Below are positions 25,304 through 33,510 of a DNA stretch of 64,000 nt, in pieces (the first letter of the stretch is position 1; every line of letters starts with the position of its first letter). Source of the stretch: Pollutimonas harenae (GTDB lineage: Bacteria > Pseudomonadota > Gammaproteobacteria > Burkholderiales > Burkholderiaceae_B); contig NZ_SDQD01000002.1 of assembly GCF_004153685.1 (NCBI RefSeq), forward strand, positions 1,178,001 through 1,242,000. The letters are read 5' to 3'. Under the pieces are notes generated by a model. The model was not told the DNA's origin. It saw only the letters and a program-made list of their open reading frames with translations, and did not search any database. The position numbers and the translations under genes were made by a program.

Positions 25304-25973
25304 CAGCCGCTCTTACCTCTGACACAGTCGTTGCCGCCGATGCCGCAGCAGCAGTCATGCTGGGCACTGGTGAAATTTCCACCCGCCGGTTCTTGGCTCG
25401 CCCTGCTTCATCTTCATTGGAGGCAACTGGCTGTTCAGCGCCAAATGCAGCCGCAAACACTGATGAAGATGGAATGCCTGCGGAAATCAGGGCTCGTGTA
25501 ACCGTCAGGGCGCGTTGAGCCGAAAGATCCCAGTTATCATCAAACTTACGATTTCCCTCGAGCACTTGCTGATCATCCGTAAAGCCGCTCACCATTAAAA
25601 TCTGGTTATGCGAGCGCAGGTAATCCGTTAGCGGTTCGACCAGGGACTGAAGCACTTCCTGGCCTTCCGCCTGCAGCTGCGCGGAATTCAATGCGAACAG
25701 CACGCTGCCGCTGATGCCTATGCGCCCGTCAATCAACGTCACGCTGCCTTCGGCCAATTGCGTGGCCAGCGCTTGCTCCAAGCTGATACGGCGCTCAGTC
25801 TCCTCCTGCCGGTGCTGCACCTCTTCTTCCAGTTTGGCTGACAATTCCAGCTGCAGACCAATGGCGCCCACCAAAACCAGAACAAACGCACCGAGCAGCA
25901 CGGACATTAAATCTCCAAAGACTGCCCATATAGGCGCGCTGGGTTCAATGCCCGTGTCCAGATCGTCGTTCAT
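25296..25973 (-). CDS. MotB/ZorB-like OmpA-domain protein
   Basis: 225 residues. A short cytoplasmic N-terminus is followed by one membrane helix (about 14-40) reading FGDLMSVLLGAFVLVLVG. Asp21 sits where MotB and ZorB carry their proton-binding Asp (MotB: ..ADMMTLLL..). A coiled linker (about 45-72) leads to an OmpA/MotB peptidoglycan-binding domain (about 85-205) with LSAQRALTVTRALISAGI and the KNRRVEI arginine motif. It should be the peptidoglycan-anchored subunit of a stator-like complex with the DUF802 protein, whose stop codon overlaps this start by 4 bp. There are no flagellar genes in the window, so it is not an ordinary MotB. Confidence 0.88.
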   Translation of the reverse strand: MNDDLDTGIEPSAPIWAVFGDLMSVLLGAFVLVLVGAIGLQLELSAKLEEEVQHRQEETERRISLEQALATQLAEGSVTLIDGRIGISGSVLFALNSAQLQAEGQEVLQSLVEPLTDYLRSHNQILMVSGFTDDQQVLEGNRKFDDNWDLSAQRALTVTRALISAGIPSSSVFAAAFGAEQPVASNEDEAGRAKNRRVEISPVPSMTAAAASAATTVSEVRAADE

Positions 25974-27943
25974 GCAGATACCGAATCAGAAGAGGGCCGC
26001 TTCCCGACTGCATGCTGTAGCTCCTCGATAATTTGCTTTTGCGACATGACGCTCAAGTCGATCACTTCTTTTGCCTGGGCTACGTAGTAGGCAAGCTGCT
26101 CGTCGCTACGAGCAATCGATTTATCCAGGACGGTCTCTATACGCTGCAAATGTTCAATCAACGCAGCATTTGACTCACCAAAAAGATGTACGGCAGCACC
26201 AAAGGCCTCGCCCAAACTGGCAATCTCGACAGCACTGCCGGTAATTTGGCCGGCAGCATCGGAAAGTTTTTCTGATTCAGCACGGGCCTGGGCCGTAAAT
26301 TGGGTGCCCACGCGCCCTAACACATCTGCGGATTTGACGAGCAAGGCGTCAATAGCCTCCCGCTGCTCAGACGAAGCATGCTGCATTGCGGTCTGCAGGC
26401 TTGCCGAAGTTTCCAACAGGCGATTGCGTTCATCCAGCAAAGTATTGTCTCGAGCCATGCTGTCGGTGAAGGCCTGGCGCACCTCGGCAACCAGACTTGC
26501 TGCGGCCATGGGCGCTTCACCAGCCGACTGTGCCAGCTTCGCCATTTCGGCAATGGTCTCACGGGCATGGACTTTGGTTTGCGTGGAAATTTCGTTCGCT
26601 GTTTGCGTCAACGCTGCACAAATTTCCAGCTGTTGTTCCTTAGCCTGCACTCCCGCTTGCTGCCACGACTGGCGCAAGGCTTCAGCCGTTTCAGCCAGAC
26701 TGGTTGACCAGGCCGACAATCGTTTCTGATCCTGACTGGCCAAATCTGTTAGTAGAGTCTGATGCGACTGCCCCACCGTATTGACAAGCGAAACAGCATG
26801 CCGCTCCAGTGCCGATACAGCAGCCGTTAAGGCAAGCTGGCTGTCCTCGGCCAACTTTTCGCTGGTTTCCCGCTGTGTGGAAAGCGACTGACTCCATGCC
26901 GCGGACAAACTGTCTGCTGTGCCCTCCAGACGAGCCGAGACACCTTCCAGCATACTGGCCGAGCGTTGCTCAAAAACCCCTGCCACGCCATCAAGCTGCC
27001 GCTGCACAGCTTGCGTAAGTGTGTCGTGCAAGGTGGTGGTATCGCGCATCAGGCCAGCCATGGTTGTTTCCACCAGCGGCTGGATCGCCGTCCCGGCGCT
27101 GCGCACACCTTCGGCCACACTGTCTTTCAGAGATTGTCCCACCGTAGCGGCAAGGTGCTGGTATGCGGCATCTGTTTTTTCCTGGAATTGTTCCTGGCGT
27201 GCCTCCAATCGTTCATTCAAACTCTGGTTATGTCGCTCCATAGCAGTCATCATGGCCTGCAGCTTGTCGGCCACCGCCGTCATGCCCAGCGTCTGTTGCT
27301 GCAATAACCTGAAACCTTCTTCTCGCTGATGAGCCGGCGAGTGCACGCGCAAAGCGCTCGTTATATTGGCGTCCAGGGTTTGCGCAGCCAAGATCCGGTC
27401 GCGCGTGCACAAGGCAGACAATAAGCCCAACATCGCCGACGTAGCTACGCCTGCGACCGAGGTACCAAAGGCAAAACCCAAGCCCTGGACGGGCGCCGCC
27501 AGTGATGCCCGAATGGCGGCCAGGTCGGTTGAGCTTTCCAAAGCCAGGCCAGTCCCACGCAAGGTGGCCACCATGCCGAGGAAAGTCCCCAACATCCCCA
27601 GCAATACCAACAAGCCGACCAGGTAAGGAGTAAGCACCGGACGTGGCAAACCCGCACGCTCTCCTTGAATGCGCTGGCCTACCTGTACCCTGAGATTTGG
27701 GTGCACAGCGCGCAGCCATTCATCCAGGCTGTCCGGCGACCCGGAAAGGCCCGCAAGCGCCCGCGACAGGGTTGTCGTGGCCTGCTGGTAGCGATACAAC
27801 TCCAGTGCACCGACCAGATAAACCACAGCGATAAGGGCGGTAATAGCCAGTGCCAAGCGGTTTGAAGCAATGTAGTGCGAGCCAATCCAGCAGGCGGCGA
27901 CAAGCCCGGCAAGAAAAATAAGAAATTGAAGAAATCGATTCAT
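25970..27943 (-). CDS. DUF802 protein: MotA/ExbB/ZorA-like membrane core with long coiled-coil tail
   Basis: 657 residues. Four hydrophobic helices are visible: about 4-22, 30-48, 106-126 and 155-178. The third and fourth carry LLGMLGTFLGMVATLRG and APVQGLGFAFGTSVAGVATSAMLGLL, closely resembling the proton-channel helices of MotA/TolQ/ExbB and especially ZorA. Residues 200-650 are almost uninterrupted helix rich in Ala, Gln, Glu and Ser, predicted as a very long coiled coil extending into the cytoplasm as in ZorA. Paired with an OmpA/MotB-like gene (4-bp overlap), it is inferred to be the pentameric motor subunit of a proton-driven complex. Family DUF802 has no assigned function that I know of. 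Annotations as a chemotaxis-like coiled-coil protein would be spurious. Confidence 0.85.
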   Translation of the reverse strand: MNRFLQFLIFLAGLVAACWIGSHYIASNRLALAITALIAVVYLVGALELYRYQQATTTLSRALAGLSGSPDSLDEWLRAVHPNLRVQVGQRIQGERAGLPRPVLTPYLVGLLVLLGMLGTFLGMVATLRGTGLALESSTDLAAIRASLAAPVQGLGFAFGTSVAGVATSAMLGLLSALCTRDRILAAQTLDANITSALRVHSPAHQREEGFRLLQQQTLGMTAVADKLQAMMTAMERHNQSLNERLEARQEQFQEKTDAAYQHLAATVGQSLKDSVAEGVRSAGTAIQPLVETTMAGLMRDTTTLHDTLTQAVQRQLDGVAGVFEQRSASMLEGVSARLEGTADSLSAAWSQSLSTQRETSEKLAEDSQLALTAAVSALERHAVSLVNTVGQSHQTLLTDLASQDQKRLSAWSTSLAETAEALRQSWQQAGVQAKEQQLEICAALTQTANEISTQTKVHARETIAEMAKLAQSAGEAPMAAASLVAEVRQAFTDSMARDNTLLDERNRLLETSASLQTAMQHASSEQREAIDALLVKSADVLGRVGTQFTAQARAESEKLSDAAGQITGSAVEIASLGEAFGAAVHLFGESNAALIEHLQRIETVLDKSIARSDEQLAYYVAQAKEVIDLSVMSQKQIIEELQHAVGKRPSSDSVSA

Positions 27944-27961
27944 AGGAGTGTAGGTTGACGA

Positions 27962-28711
27962 CTAAGGCCGGCGAGCTAAGGCCGCCAACAGCCCTTGAGC
28001 GGGTTGCAAACGAATATCCAATTCAGCGAATAATACGCTTTGCATATCCTCGTGAAACACATTTAGCCAGGCGTGAGCGCCGCCCGACGGGACATGCTTG
28101 AGCTCATCCTCATTGGCAAGTGCCTCCAGTGCAGCTTGTTTCAAGCGCTTGAAGTGCGCTTCAAGCAAAACCGGAACACGGGCCAGCATGGAAAACTCGC
28201 GTTCATTCATGGCCTGCTCCATAACAGCATCCACAGCGGCAAGACGAGCCATATCAGGCGATCTGCCAGCCAGCACGGCGCGCAAACGCGTTCGCAATTC
28301 GGTGCAGCGTGTCTCCATGATTTGCTGCAATGAAATATAGCGCTGACGGTAAGTCGAAAACTCAATGGCGTCCATTGGGACGGCCTGGCCCTGCTGAGCA
28401 ACAGATGACTGCCTGCCACGATGTCTTGCAGGTGCGGGGATGTTGACAGCGGCTATGGCATCACTCAGCGCTTTGCAAACACGGGCATATTCCTGATCTT
28501 CGTCCAGCTCGGCTGTCGCCTGAGGGGTTGCCGACGCAGGGTTACTCAACGCAGCCCCCAATGCAATCGCATCAGACCAGCCCAGCCATTGACTCAAGCG
28601 ATCGGAAAGAGACGAGACAGGCTCGGCTATATCGGCATTATTCAGGCGCGACAGCAGGCGTACGAGCGCCGGCCCGCTGAAACTTGTGCGTCGAGCAGAT
28701 TCTTGCACCAT
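27962..28711 (-). CDS. DUF3348-family protein, first gene of the block
   Basis: 249 residues, cytoplasmic, no membrane helix. N-terminal FSGPALVRLLSRLNNADIAEPVSSLSDRLSQWLGWSDAIAL is the family hallmark. The middle has Arg-rich helices (STYRQRYISLQQIMETRCTE...LRTRLRAVLAG) and the end is LDIRLQPAQGLLAALARRP. Eighteen bp separate it from the DUF802 gene, and order and strand indicate one transcript of four genes. No enzymatic motif seen. A role as cytosolic partner or effector of the predicted stator is inference from gene order. Confidence 0.8.
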   Translation of the reverse strand: MVQESARRTSFSGPALVRLLSRLNNADIAEPVSSLSDRLSQWLGWSDAIALGAALSNPASATPQATAELDEDQEYARVCKALSDAIAAVNIPAPARHRGRQSSVAQQGQAVPMDAIEFSTYRQRYISLQQIMETRCTELRTRLRAVLAGRSPDMARLAAVDAVMEQAMNEREFSMLARVPVLLEAHFKRLKQAALEALANEDELKHVPSGGAHAWLNVFHEDMQSVLFAELDIRLQPAQGLLAALARRP

Positions 28712-28830
28712 GGCATAAAGACAAAAACCTGGGAGTTTACACGCTGGCGCTGGAGACTACACCGCTGCCATCAGCATACCTGATGCTAAGCTGGCCTGCC
28801 GCTGCTCAAGGAGTTGACCAGACCGCATGC

Positions 28831-29181
28831 TTAATCCTCGTCGCTCTCGTCAAGGTGAAACTTATGGATGATGCGATGGGCAAGCGGTGCCAGCACGAGA
28901 CCCAGCGTGGCAACGAAAACCAAGCCTACCAGAATGCTATACAAAGAAAAAAAGAGCTTTCCCATAACGCTGGCGGGCACAATATACGGGCCAATCCCCG
29001 AAAGAATCAACGCGGTGTTCAGGACGGCATCGTGCCACTCGACCGGCTCCAGCAACAGGTGTCCGAGCACACCTATGGATAGCGTGAATCCTACGACAAG
29101 CAATGCCAAGCCTACATGCGACAAAATCCGGTACGTGAAATCCCGCGAATTCAATAAAGGCTTATCTTTTGATTCGTACAT
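28831..29181 (-). CDS. Small membrane protein of unknown function
   Basis: About 116 residues from the ATG at 29179-29181, chosen because AGGAGG stands 10 nt before it. Two or three membrane helices: LSHVGLALLVVGFTLSIGVLGHLL, a short re-entrant-like LILSGIGPYIVPASVMGKLF, and LYSILVGLVFVATLGLVLAPLAH, then a charged DESDED tail. The GPYIVPASVMGKLFFSLYSILVGLVFV segment is reminiscent of the selectivity-filter/second-helix region of two-TM K+ channels, but the T-V-G-Y-G filter is absent. Function unknown. It lies 119 bp upstream of the DUF3348 block on the same strand, so it may be co-transcribed. Confidence 0.65.
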   Translation of the reverse strand: MYESKDKPLLNSRDFTYRILSHVGLALLVVGFTLSIGVLGHLLLEPVEWHDAVLNTALILSGIGPYIVPASVMGKLFFSLYSILVGLVFVATLGLVLAPLAHRIIHKFHLDESDED

Positions 29182-29537
29182 TGCCCACCCCCTCCTGTTG
29201 AACGAACAAGCAGACATACTTTATGTGGCCGAATCCTAGCCCAGTTCACACAAAAAGGGTACCAGTGGTCTGTTTGATCAATGGGGTCGATACCCCAAAA
29301 CGAAGTAAACCGGTTTCAGAACCAAAGCAAAATACGGTGTGCAGGCCTCTCGAACACACAAAAAACAGACAGAGATTACTACGTGATAACCCTGCTCAAA
29401 GCACACCAAAATTTATTTTAAACCTAAAATAGATTAGTATCGATGGTTATGGAAACCCGCATAGATACTCAGTTTTAAAGAAAACGAAACCATTTAATAC
29501 AAAGCTCCCGGCGCAAATTCCGGAACCTTACAACTTG

Positions 29538-29566
29538 TTGACGTGAGTATTTGTATAGCCTATAAA
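29538..29566 (+). promoter_or_regulatory. Sigma-70 promoter of the TRAP operon
   Basis: TTGACG (29538-29543), a 17-bp spacer and TATAAA (29561-29566), giving a start near 29573 and a leader of about 65 nt. The rest of the gap 29218-29537 is AT-rich and holds no gene. Confidence 0.75.
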
Positions 29567-29639
29567 AGCACCGGCAGTTGGGAGTTTGTATTCAGTTGCA
29601 ATCAACAAAACGTCATCGCATAAAAGCCAGGAGACACAA

Positions 29640-30794
29640 ATGAAAAGTAGTGCAAAAGTGGACGCCAAGTCCATCCAGTCCAAGTCATCGCGCCGCCAGT
29701 TCCTGGGTGGCGCAGCAGCCGGTACTGCTGCCGCAGTAGGCATGGGTTTTCCATCGATTGTCAGCGCACAGGCACCCACCAACCTCAGGTTCCAAAGCAC
29801 TTGGCCAACCGTCGACATCTTTCACGAGTACGCCCTTGACTTCGCCCAAAAAGTCAACGACATGACGGGCGGCGAGCTCAAGATTGAGGTCTTGCCAGCC
29901 GGAGCTGTAGTTCCCGCCTTCGCACTGCTCGACGCGGTGTCCAAAGGTACGCTAGACGGCGGCCATGGGGTGCTGGGCTACAACTACGGCAAGCAAAACG
30001 CCCTGGCACTGTATTCGTCGGGTCCCGCCTACGGCATGGACGCCAACATGGTCCTGGCCTGGCACAAATACGGTGGCGGCAAAGAGCTGCTCGACGAGCT
30101 CTACGCTGAAATCGGCGGCAACGTTGTCACCTTCCTGAGTGGCCCTATGCCCACCCAGGCATTCGGCTGGTTCAAAAACCCCATCACCAAGACAGAAGAT
30201 CTCAAAGGCCTGAAGTTCCGTACAAACGGCCTGGCCATTGACTTGTTTACAGCCATGGGCGCAGCGGTTAACGCCCTGCCCGGCGGTGAAATCGTACCAG
30301 CGCTCGATCGCGGCCTGCTTGACGGCGCCGAGTTCAACAACGCTTCGTCCGACCGTCTGCTGGGTTTCCCCGATGTGTCCAAAGTGTGCATGCTGCAAAG
30401 CTTCCACCAATCGTCGGAAACCTTTGAAATCACCTTCAATAAAGACAAGTACAACGCCTTGCCCGACAAAATGAAGGCCATTATTGCCAACGCAGTCGAA
30501 GCCGCCTCGGCCGACATGTCATGGAAAGCGGTAGACCGCTATTCGCAAGACTACATCAAGCTGCAAGAAGACGGCGTCAAGTTCTACAAGACACCCGATG
30601 CCATCTTGCAAGAACAGCTTGTGGTCTGGGACAAGATCATCGACGAAAAAGCCAAAACCAACGCCATGTTCAAGAAAATCGAAGAATCGCAACGAGCCTT
30701 CGCCAAACGAGCAGTCGCTTGGGACATGGACACCAACAATAATCGGCGCATGGCTTACAACCACTACCGCAAAGCGGCCCAAAACAAGGGCTAA
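29640..30794 (+). CDS. dctP: TRAP transporter substrate-binding protein (DctP family)
   Basis: 384 residues from the ATG at 29640 (AGGAG 6 nt upstream). A twin-arginine signal, SSRRQFLGGAAAG, indicates Tat export, as in several TRAP receptors for 2-oxo acids, lactate or mannitol-like ligands. The mature protein has the DctP fold, with the ligand-carboxylate Arg in the GLKFRTNGLAIDLF segment and PGGEIVPALDRGLLDGAEFNN. It delivers solute to the DctQM permease encoded next. A terminator-like hairpin between dctP and dctQ suggests dctP is made in excess. The ligand is not determined; the Tat signal and the DctM type suggest a monocarboxylate/2-oxoacid rather than a C4-dicarboxylate. Confidence 0.92.
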   Translation: MKSSAKVDAKSIQSKSSRRQFLGGAAAGTAAAVGMGFPSIVSAQAPTNLRFQSTWPTVDIFHEYALDFAQKVNDMTGGELKIEVLPAGAVVPAFALLDAVSKGTLDGGHGVLGYNYGKQNALALYSSGPAYGMDANMVLAWHKYGGGKELLDELYAEIGGNVVTFLSGPMPTQAFGWFKNPITKTEDLKGLKFRTNGLAIDLFTAMGAAVNALPGGEIVPALDRGLLDGAEFNNASSDRLLGFPDVSKVCMLQSFHQSSETFEITFNKDKYNALPDKMKAIIANAVEAASADMSWKAVDRYSQDYIKLQEDGVKFYKTPDAILQEQLVVWDKIIDEKAKTNAMFKKIEESQRAFAKRAVAWDMDTNNNRRMAYNHYRKAAQNKG

Positions 30795-30814
30795 GCCGAT
30801 ACGCTCCCAACAAT

Positions 30815-30846
30815 ACCACCCTTAGGCAACATGGGTGGTGTTTTTA
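30815..30846 (+). terminator. Intra-operon terminator between dctP and dctQ
   Basis: ACCACCC / GGGTGGT stem with an 11-nt loop followed by GTTTTT. Partial read-through would give more binding protein than permease. Confidence 0.75.
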
Positions 30847-30913
30847 ATCGGCTACGCAGGGGCGTCTCAGGTACCAGATCCGTCCCTGCTGTTTCCTCCC
30901 CAGCAGGTTCACC

Positions 30914-31543
30914 ATGCAAAAATTTTTATTGACCATAGACCGGTTCAATACCTGGATCGGTCAGCTGTTCGGCTGGCTCGTCCTGGCATTGACACTGTTC
31001 GTCACCTACGAAGTTTTTTCACGCTACGCATTGGGCAACCCGCACGCATGGTCTTTTGATGCCATGAACATGATGTATGGCGGCTTATTCATGATGGCAG
31101 GCGCCTATACCTTATCCAAGAACGGACACGTACGCGGCGATGTGCTTTACGGTTTTTTCCCACCCCGCCTGCAGGCCGGATTAGACCTGACCTTATATAT
31201 TCTATTTTTCTTTCCTGGCGTCATTGCTCTTGTTTGGGCTGGCTACACCTACGCTGCCGAGTCCTGGATGATCAATGAACACTCCACCATCACCGCCGAC
31301 GGCCCCCCAATTTATCCTTTCAAAGCCATTATTCCCCTGGCAGGAATCGCTTTGTTGTTCCAGGGTTTTGTTGAGGTGGTCTATTGTGTCAAGTGCCTGA
31401 AACAAGGCTACTGGACCAAACGAGAGGAAGACGTCGAAGAAGTTAATGTGGAAAAACTCAGAGAACTAGTGCACGTAGATACTGAAGAAATCAATACACT
31501 CGACGGCATCGCGGTCGAGCAAGAGAAAGGGAAGCAACCATGA
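30914..31543 (+). CDS. dctQ: TRAP transporter small permease (DctQ)
   Basis: 209 residues with four membrane helices and the DctQ signature in the middle (VFSRYALGNPHAWSFDAMNMMYGGLFMMAGAYTLSKNGHVRGD). The C-terminus carries a 45-residue charged cytoplasmic tail (KREEDVEEVNVEKLRELVHVDTEEIN), longer than usual. DctQ packs against DctM and is required for transport. The stop overlaps the dctM start by 4 bp (ATGA). Confidence 0.93.
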   Translation: MQKFLLTIDRFNTWIGQLFGWLVLALTLFVTYEVFSRYALGNPHAWSFDAMNMMYGGLFMMAGAYTLSKNGHVRGDVLYGFFPPRLQAGLDLTLYILFFFPGVIALVWAGYTYAAESWMINEHSTITADGPPIYPFKAIIPLAGIALLFQGFVEVVYCVKCLKQGYWTKREEDVEEVNVEKLRELVHVDTEEINTLDGIAVEQEKGKQP

Positions 31544-33435
31544 GAAAAGAGATATGGTTTGGCCTCTCTATATTATTGGCCGTCGTCGTAGCTCTGTTTG
31601 TGCTAATGCCTGCGCCGGCAGACATTACCAACGGCCACCTGGGCCTGCTCATGCTGGGCCTGATCGTGGCCACCATCATGCTAGGCTTTCCCACCGCCTT
31701 TACCCTCATGGGCATGGGGGTAATGTTCACCTACCTGGCCTATCGGGGCATGGGCCCACAGATCGCCATCGAGCAAACGCTGGACCTGATGGTGCTGCGC
31801 ACCTACGCCGTCATGACCAACGACGTACTAATCGCGGTGCCTCTGTTCATTTTCATGGGCTATCTGGTTGAACGTGCCAATCTGGTCGAGAGGCTGTTCA
31901 AAAGCATGCACCTGGCCATGGCCCGCATGCCTGGGTCGCTGGCTATCGCTACTGTCATTACCTGCGCAGTCTTTGCCACGGCAACCGGTATTGTTGGCGC
32001 AGTGGTTACATTGATGGGCTTGCTGGCCATGCCCGCCATGATGAAGGCTGGTTACAGCATACGTCTGACGGCTGGCGCCATTACCGCAGGTGGCTGCCTG
32101 GGCATTATGATCCCGCCTTCAGTGCTGCTGATCGTATACGGTGCTGTGGCTGGGGTATCGGTCGTCAAGCTGTATGCCGGCGCCTTCTTTCCTGGCCTCA
32201 TGCTGGCGTTGCTGTATGTCTTGTACATCATGATCGTCGCCAAGATCAGCCCCAAGTCGGCTCCGCCGCTGTCTGAAGAAGAACGTCGCGTCACACTGCC
32301 CGAGTTTGCTCAAAGTATCAAGAGCACCATCAGCAACCGTGCTGTACCTGGCCTTCTCGGTGCCATCAAAGGCAAGCGCAATGCCAGCGTGCCTATGGGC
32401 ACTTTGCTCAAGCAGCTGTTCATTGCCCTGTTGCCTGCCCTGGTTTTTGCATCCGCCATGGCACTGACTTACTCCATTGTGACCACGCCCGACCCCGTCC
32501 TGGACAGTGGGCTGGTGGAAATGGGCTCTTTCTCACAAGATAATTCCAGTGAGTTTTCGGGAGGCTTGGCTGAACCCCCAGGATCAGCCTCATTGTCTGA
32601 ACCTCTGGGCGCCCAGGCGCTGGGTGCCGATGCAGGAACGGAACCCGCAACTGATGAAGCCGGAACCAAAACGATCGCCGCACCGGACGCCCCAATGTCG
32701 TTCTGGATCACCCTGGCAGTCGGCACGGTTCTTCTGCTGATCTTCTACGCCATCTTCACATTTGCCCGCCTTGAAATCTTCAAGATGCTGCTCAGCTCGT
32801 TCTTCCCGCTGGCGCTCATGATTCTGGCGGTGCTGGGCAGTATTGTGTTTGGCTTTGCTACACCATCAGAAGCAGCAGCCATGGGCTCATTCGGTGGCTT
32901 GCTATTGGCGCTGGCCTATCGGCGACTCAATCTACCCATGCTGAAAGAGTCGGTGTATCTGGCCGCCAAGACCAGCGCCATGGTATGTTGGCTCTTCGTC
33001 GGATCCAGCATCTTCTCGGCAGCCTTTGCACTATTGGGTGGACAAGCAATCATCAACGACTGGGTGCTGGGCATGAACCTGACTCCCGTAGAGTTCATGA
33101 TTCTGGCGCAAATCGTCATCTTCCTGCTGGGTTGGCCGTTGGAATGGACTGAAATCATCGTGATTTTCATGCCTATCTTCCTGCCACTGCTGGCGCACTA
33201 TCAGATCGACCCGCTGTTCTTTGGTCTGCTGGTAGCCCTGAACCTGCAAACGGCATTCCTGTCGCCGCCTGTGGCCATGTCGGCCTTCTATCTGAAGGGC
33301 GTATCACCACCACACGTGACGCTGAACCAGATTTTTGCAGGCATGCTGCCGTTCATGGGCATACAGATCATCGCCATCGTGCTGCTGTATATGTTCCCCG
33401 GTATCGGCTTATGGCTACCGGAAGTGCTGTACTGA
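31540..33435 (+). CDS. dctM: TRAP transporter large permease (DctM), long form
   Basis: 631 residues, against about 425 for classical DctM. The N-terminal repeat has ATGIVGAVVTLMGLLAMPAMMKAGYS and GGCLGIMIPPSVLLIVYG, and the C-terminal repeat has VFGFATPSEAAAMGSFGGLL and the conserved PLEWTEIIVIFMPIFLPL. Between them lies about 200 extra residues: a cytoplasmic basic stretch, an extra helix (LFIALLPALVFASAMALTYS), then a soluble acidic segment (about 320-385, Ser/Glu/Pro/Ala-rich) and another helix. This long-form DctM is seen in other Burkholderiales and the role of its insert is unknown. It forms the elevator-type Na+-coupled channel with DctQ. Confidence 0.92.
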   Translation: MRKEIWFGLSILLAVVVALFVLMPAPADITNGHLGLLMLGLIVATIMLGFPTAFTLMGMGVMFTYLAYRGMGPQIAIEQTLDLMVLRTYAVMTNDVLIAVPLFIFMGYLVERANLVERLFKSMHLAMARMPGSLAIATVITCAVFATATGIVGAVVTLMGLLAMPAMMKAGYSIRLTAGAITAGGCLGIMIPPSVLLIVYGAVAGVSVVKLYAGAFFPGLMLALLYVLYIMIVAKISPKSAPPLSEEERRVTLPEFAQSIKSTISNRAVPGLLGAIKGKRNASVPMGTLLKQLFIALLPALVFASAMALTYSIVTTPDPVLDSGLVEMGSFSQDNSSEFSGGLAEPPGSASLSEPLGAQALGADAGTEPATDEAGTKTIAAPDAPMSFWITLAVGTVLLLIFYAIFTFARLEIFKMLLSSFFPLALMILAVLGSIVFGFATPSEAAAMGSFGGLLLALAYRRLNLPMLKESVYLAAKTSAMVCWLFVGSSIFSAAFALLGGQAIINDWVLGMNLTPVEFMILAQIVIFLLGWPLEWTEIIVIFMPIFLPLLAHYQIDPLFFGLLVALNLQTAFLSPPVAMSAFYLKGVSPPHVTLNQIFAGMLPFMGIQIIAIVLLYMFPGIGLWLPEVLY

Positions 33436-33455
33436 CCAACAGTACAGAAATGAAA

Positions 33456-33510
33456 AAGGCCGGTTCATCGCCCGGCCTTGCCAACGGCTCAGAAATGAGC
33501 CGTTTTTTTT
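33456..33510. terminator. Double terminator after dctM
   Basis: Two hairpins in a row: AAGGCCGG/CCGGCCTT (33456-33479) and AACGGCTCA-GAAA-TGAGCCGTT (33483-33504). The second is followed by eight Ts (33503-33510) running into the end of the oppositely oriented ugd gene. Confidence 0.93.

Noticed and set aside
24650-28711. A complete Zorya defence system
   Set aside because: Only ZorA/ZorB-like partners are present; no ZorC, helicase-nuclease ZorD or HNH ZorE is encoded nearby, so it is described as a related architecture, not Zorya.
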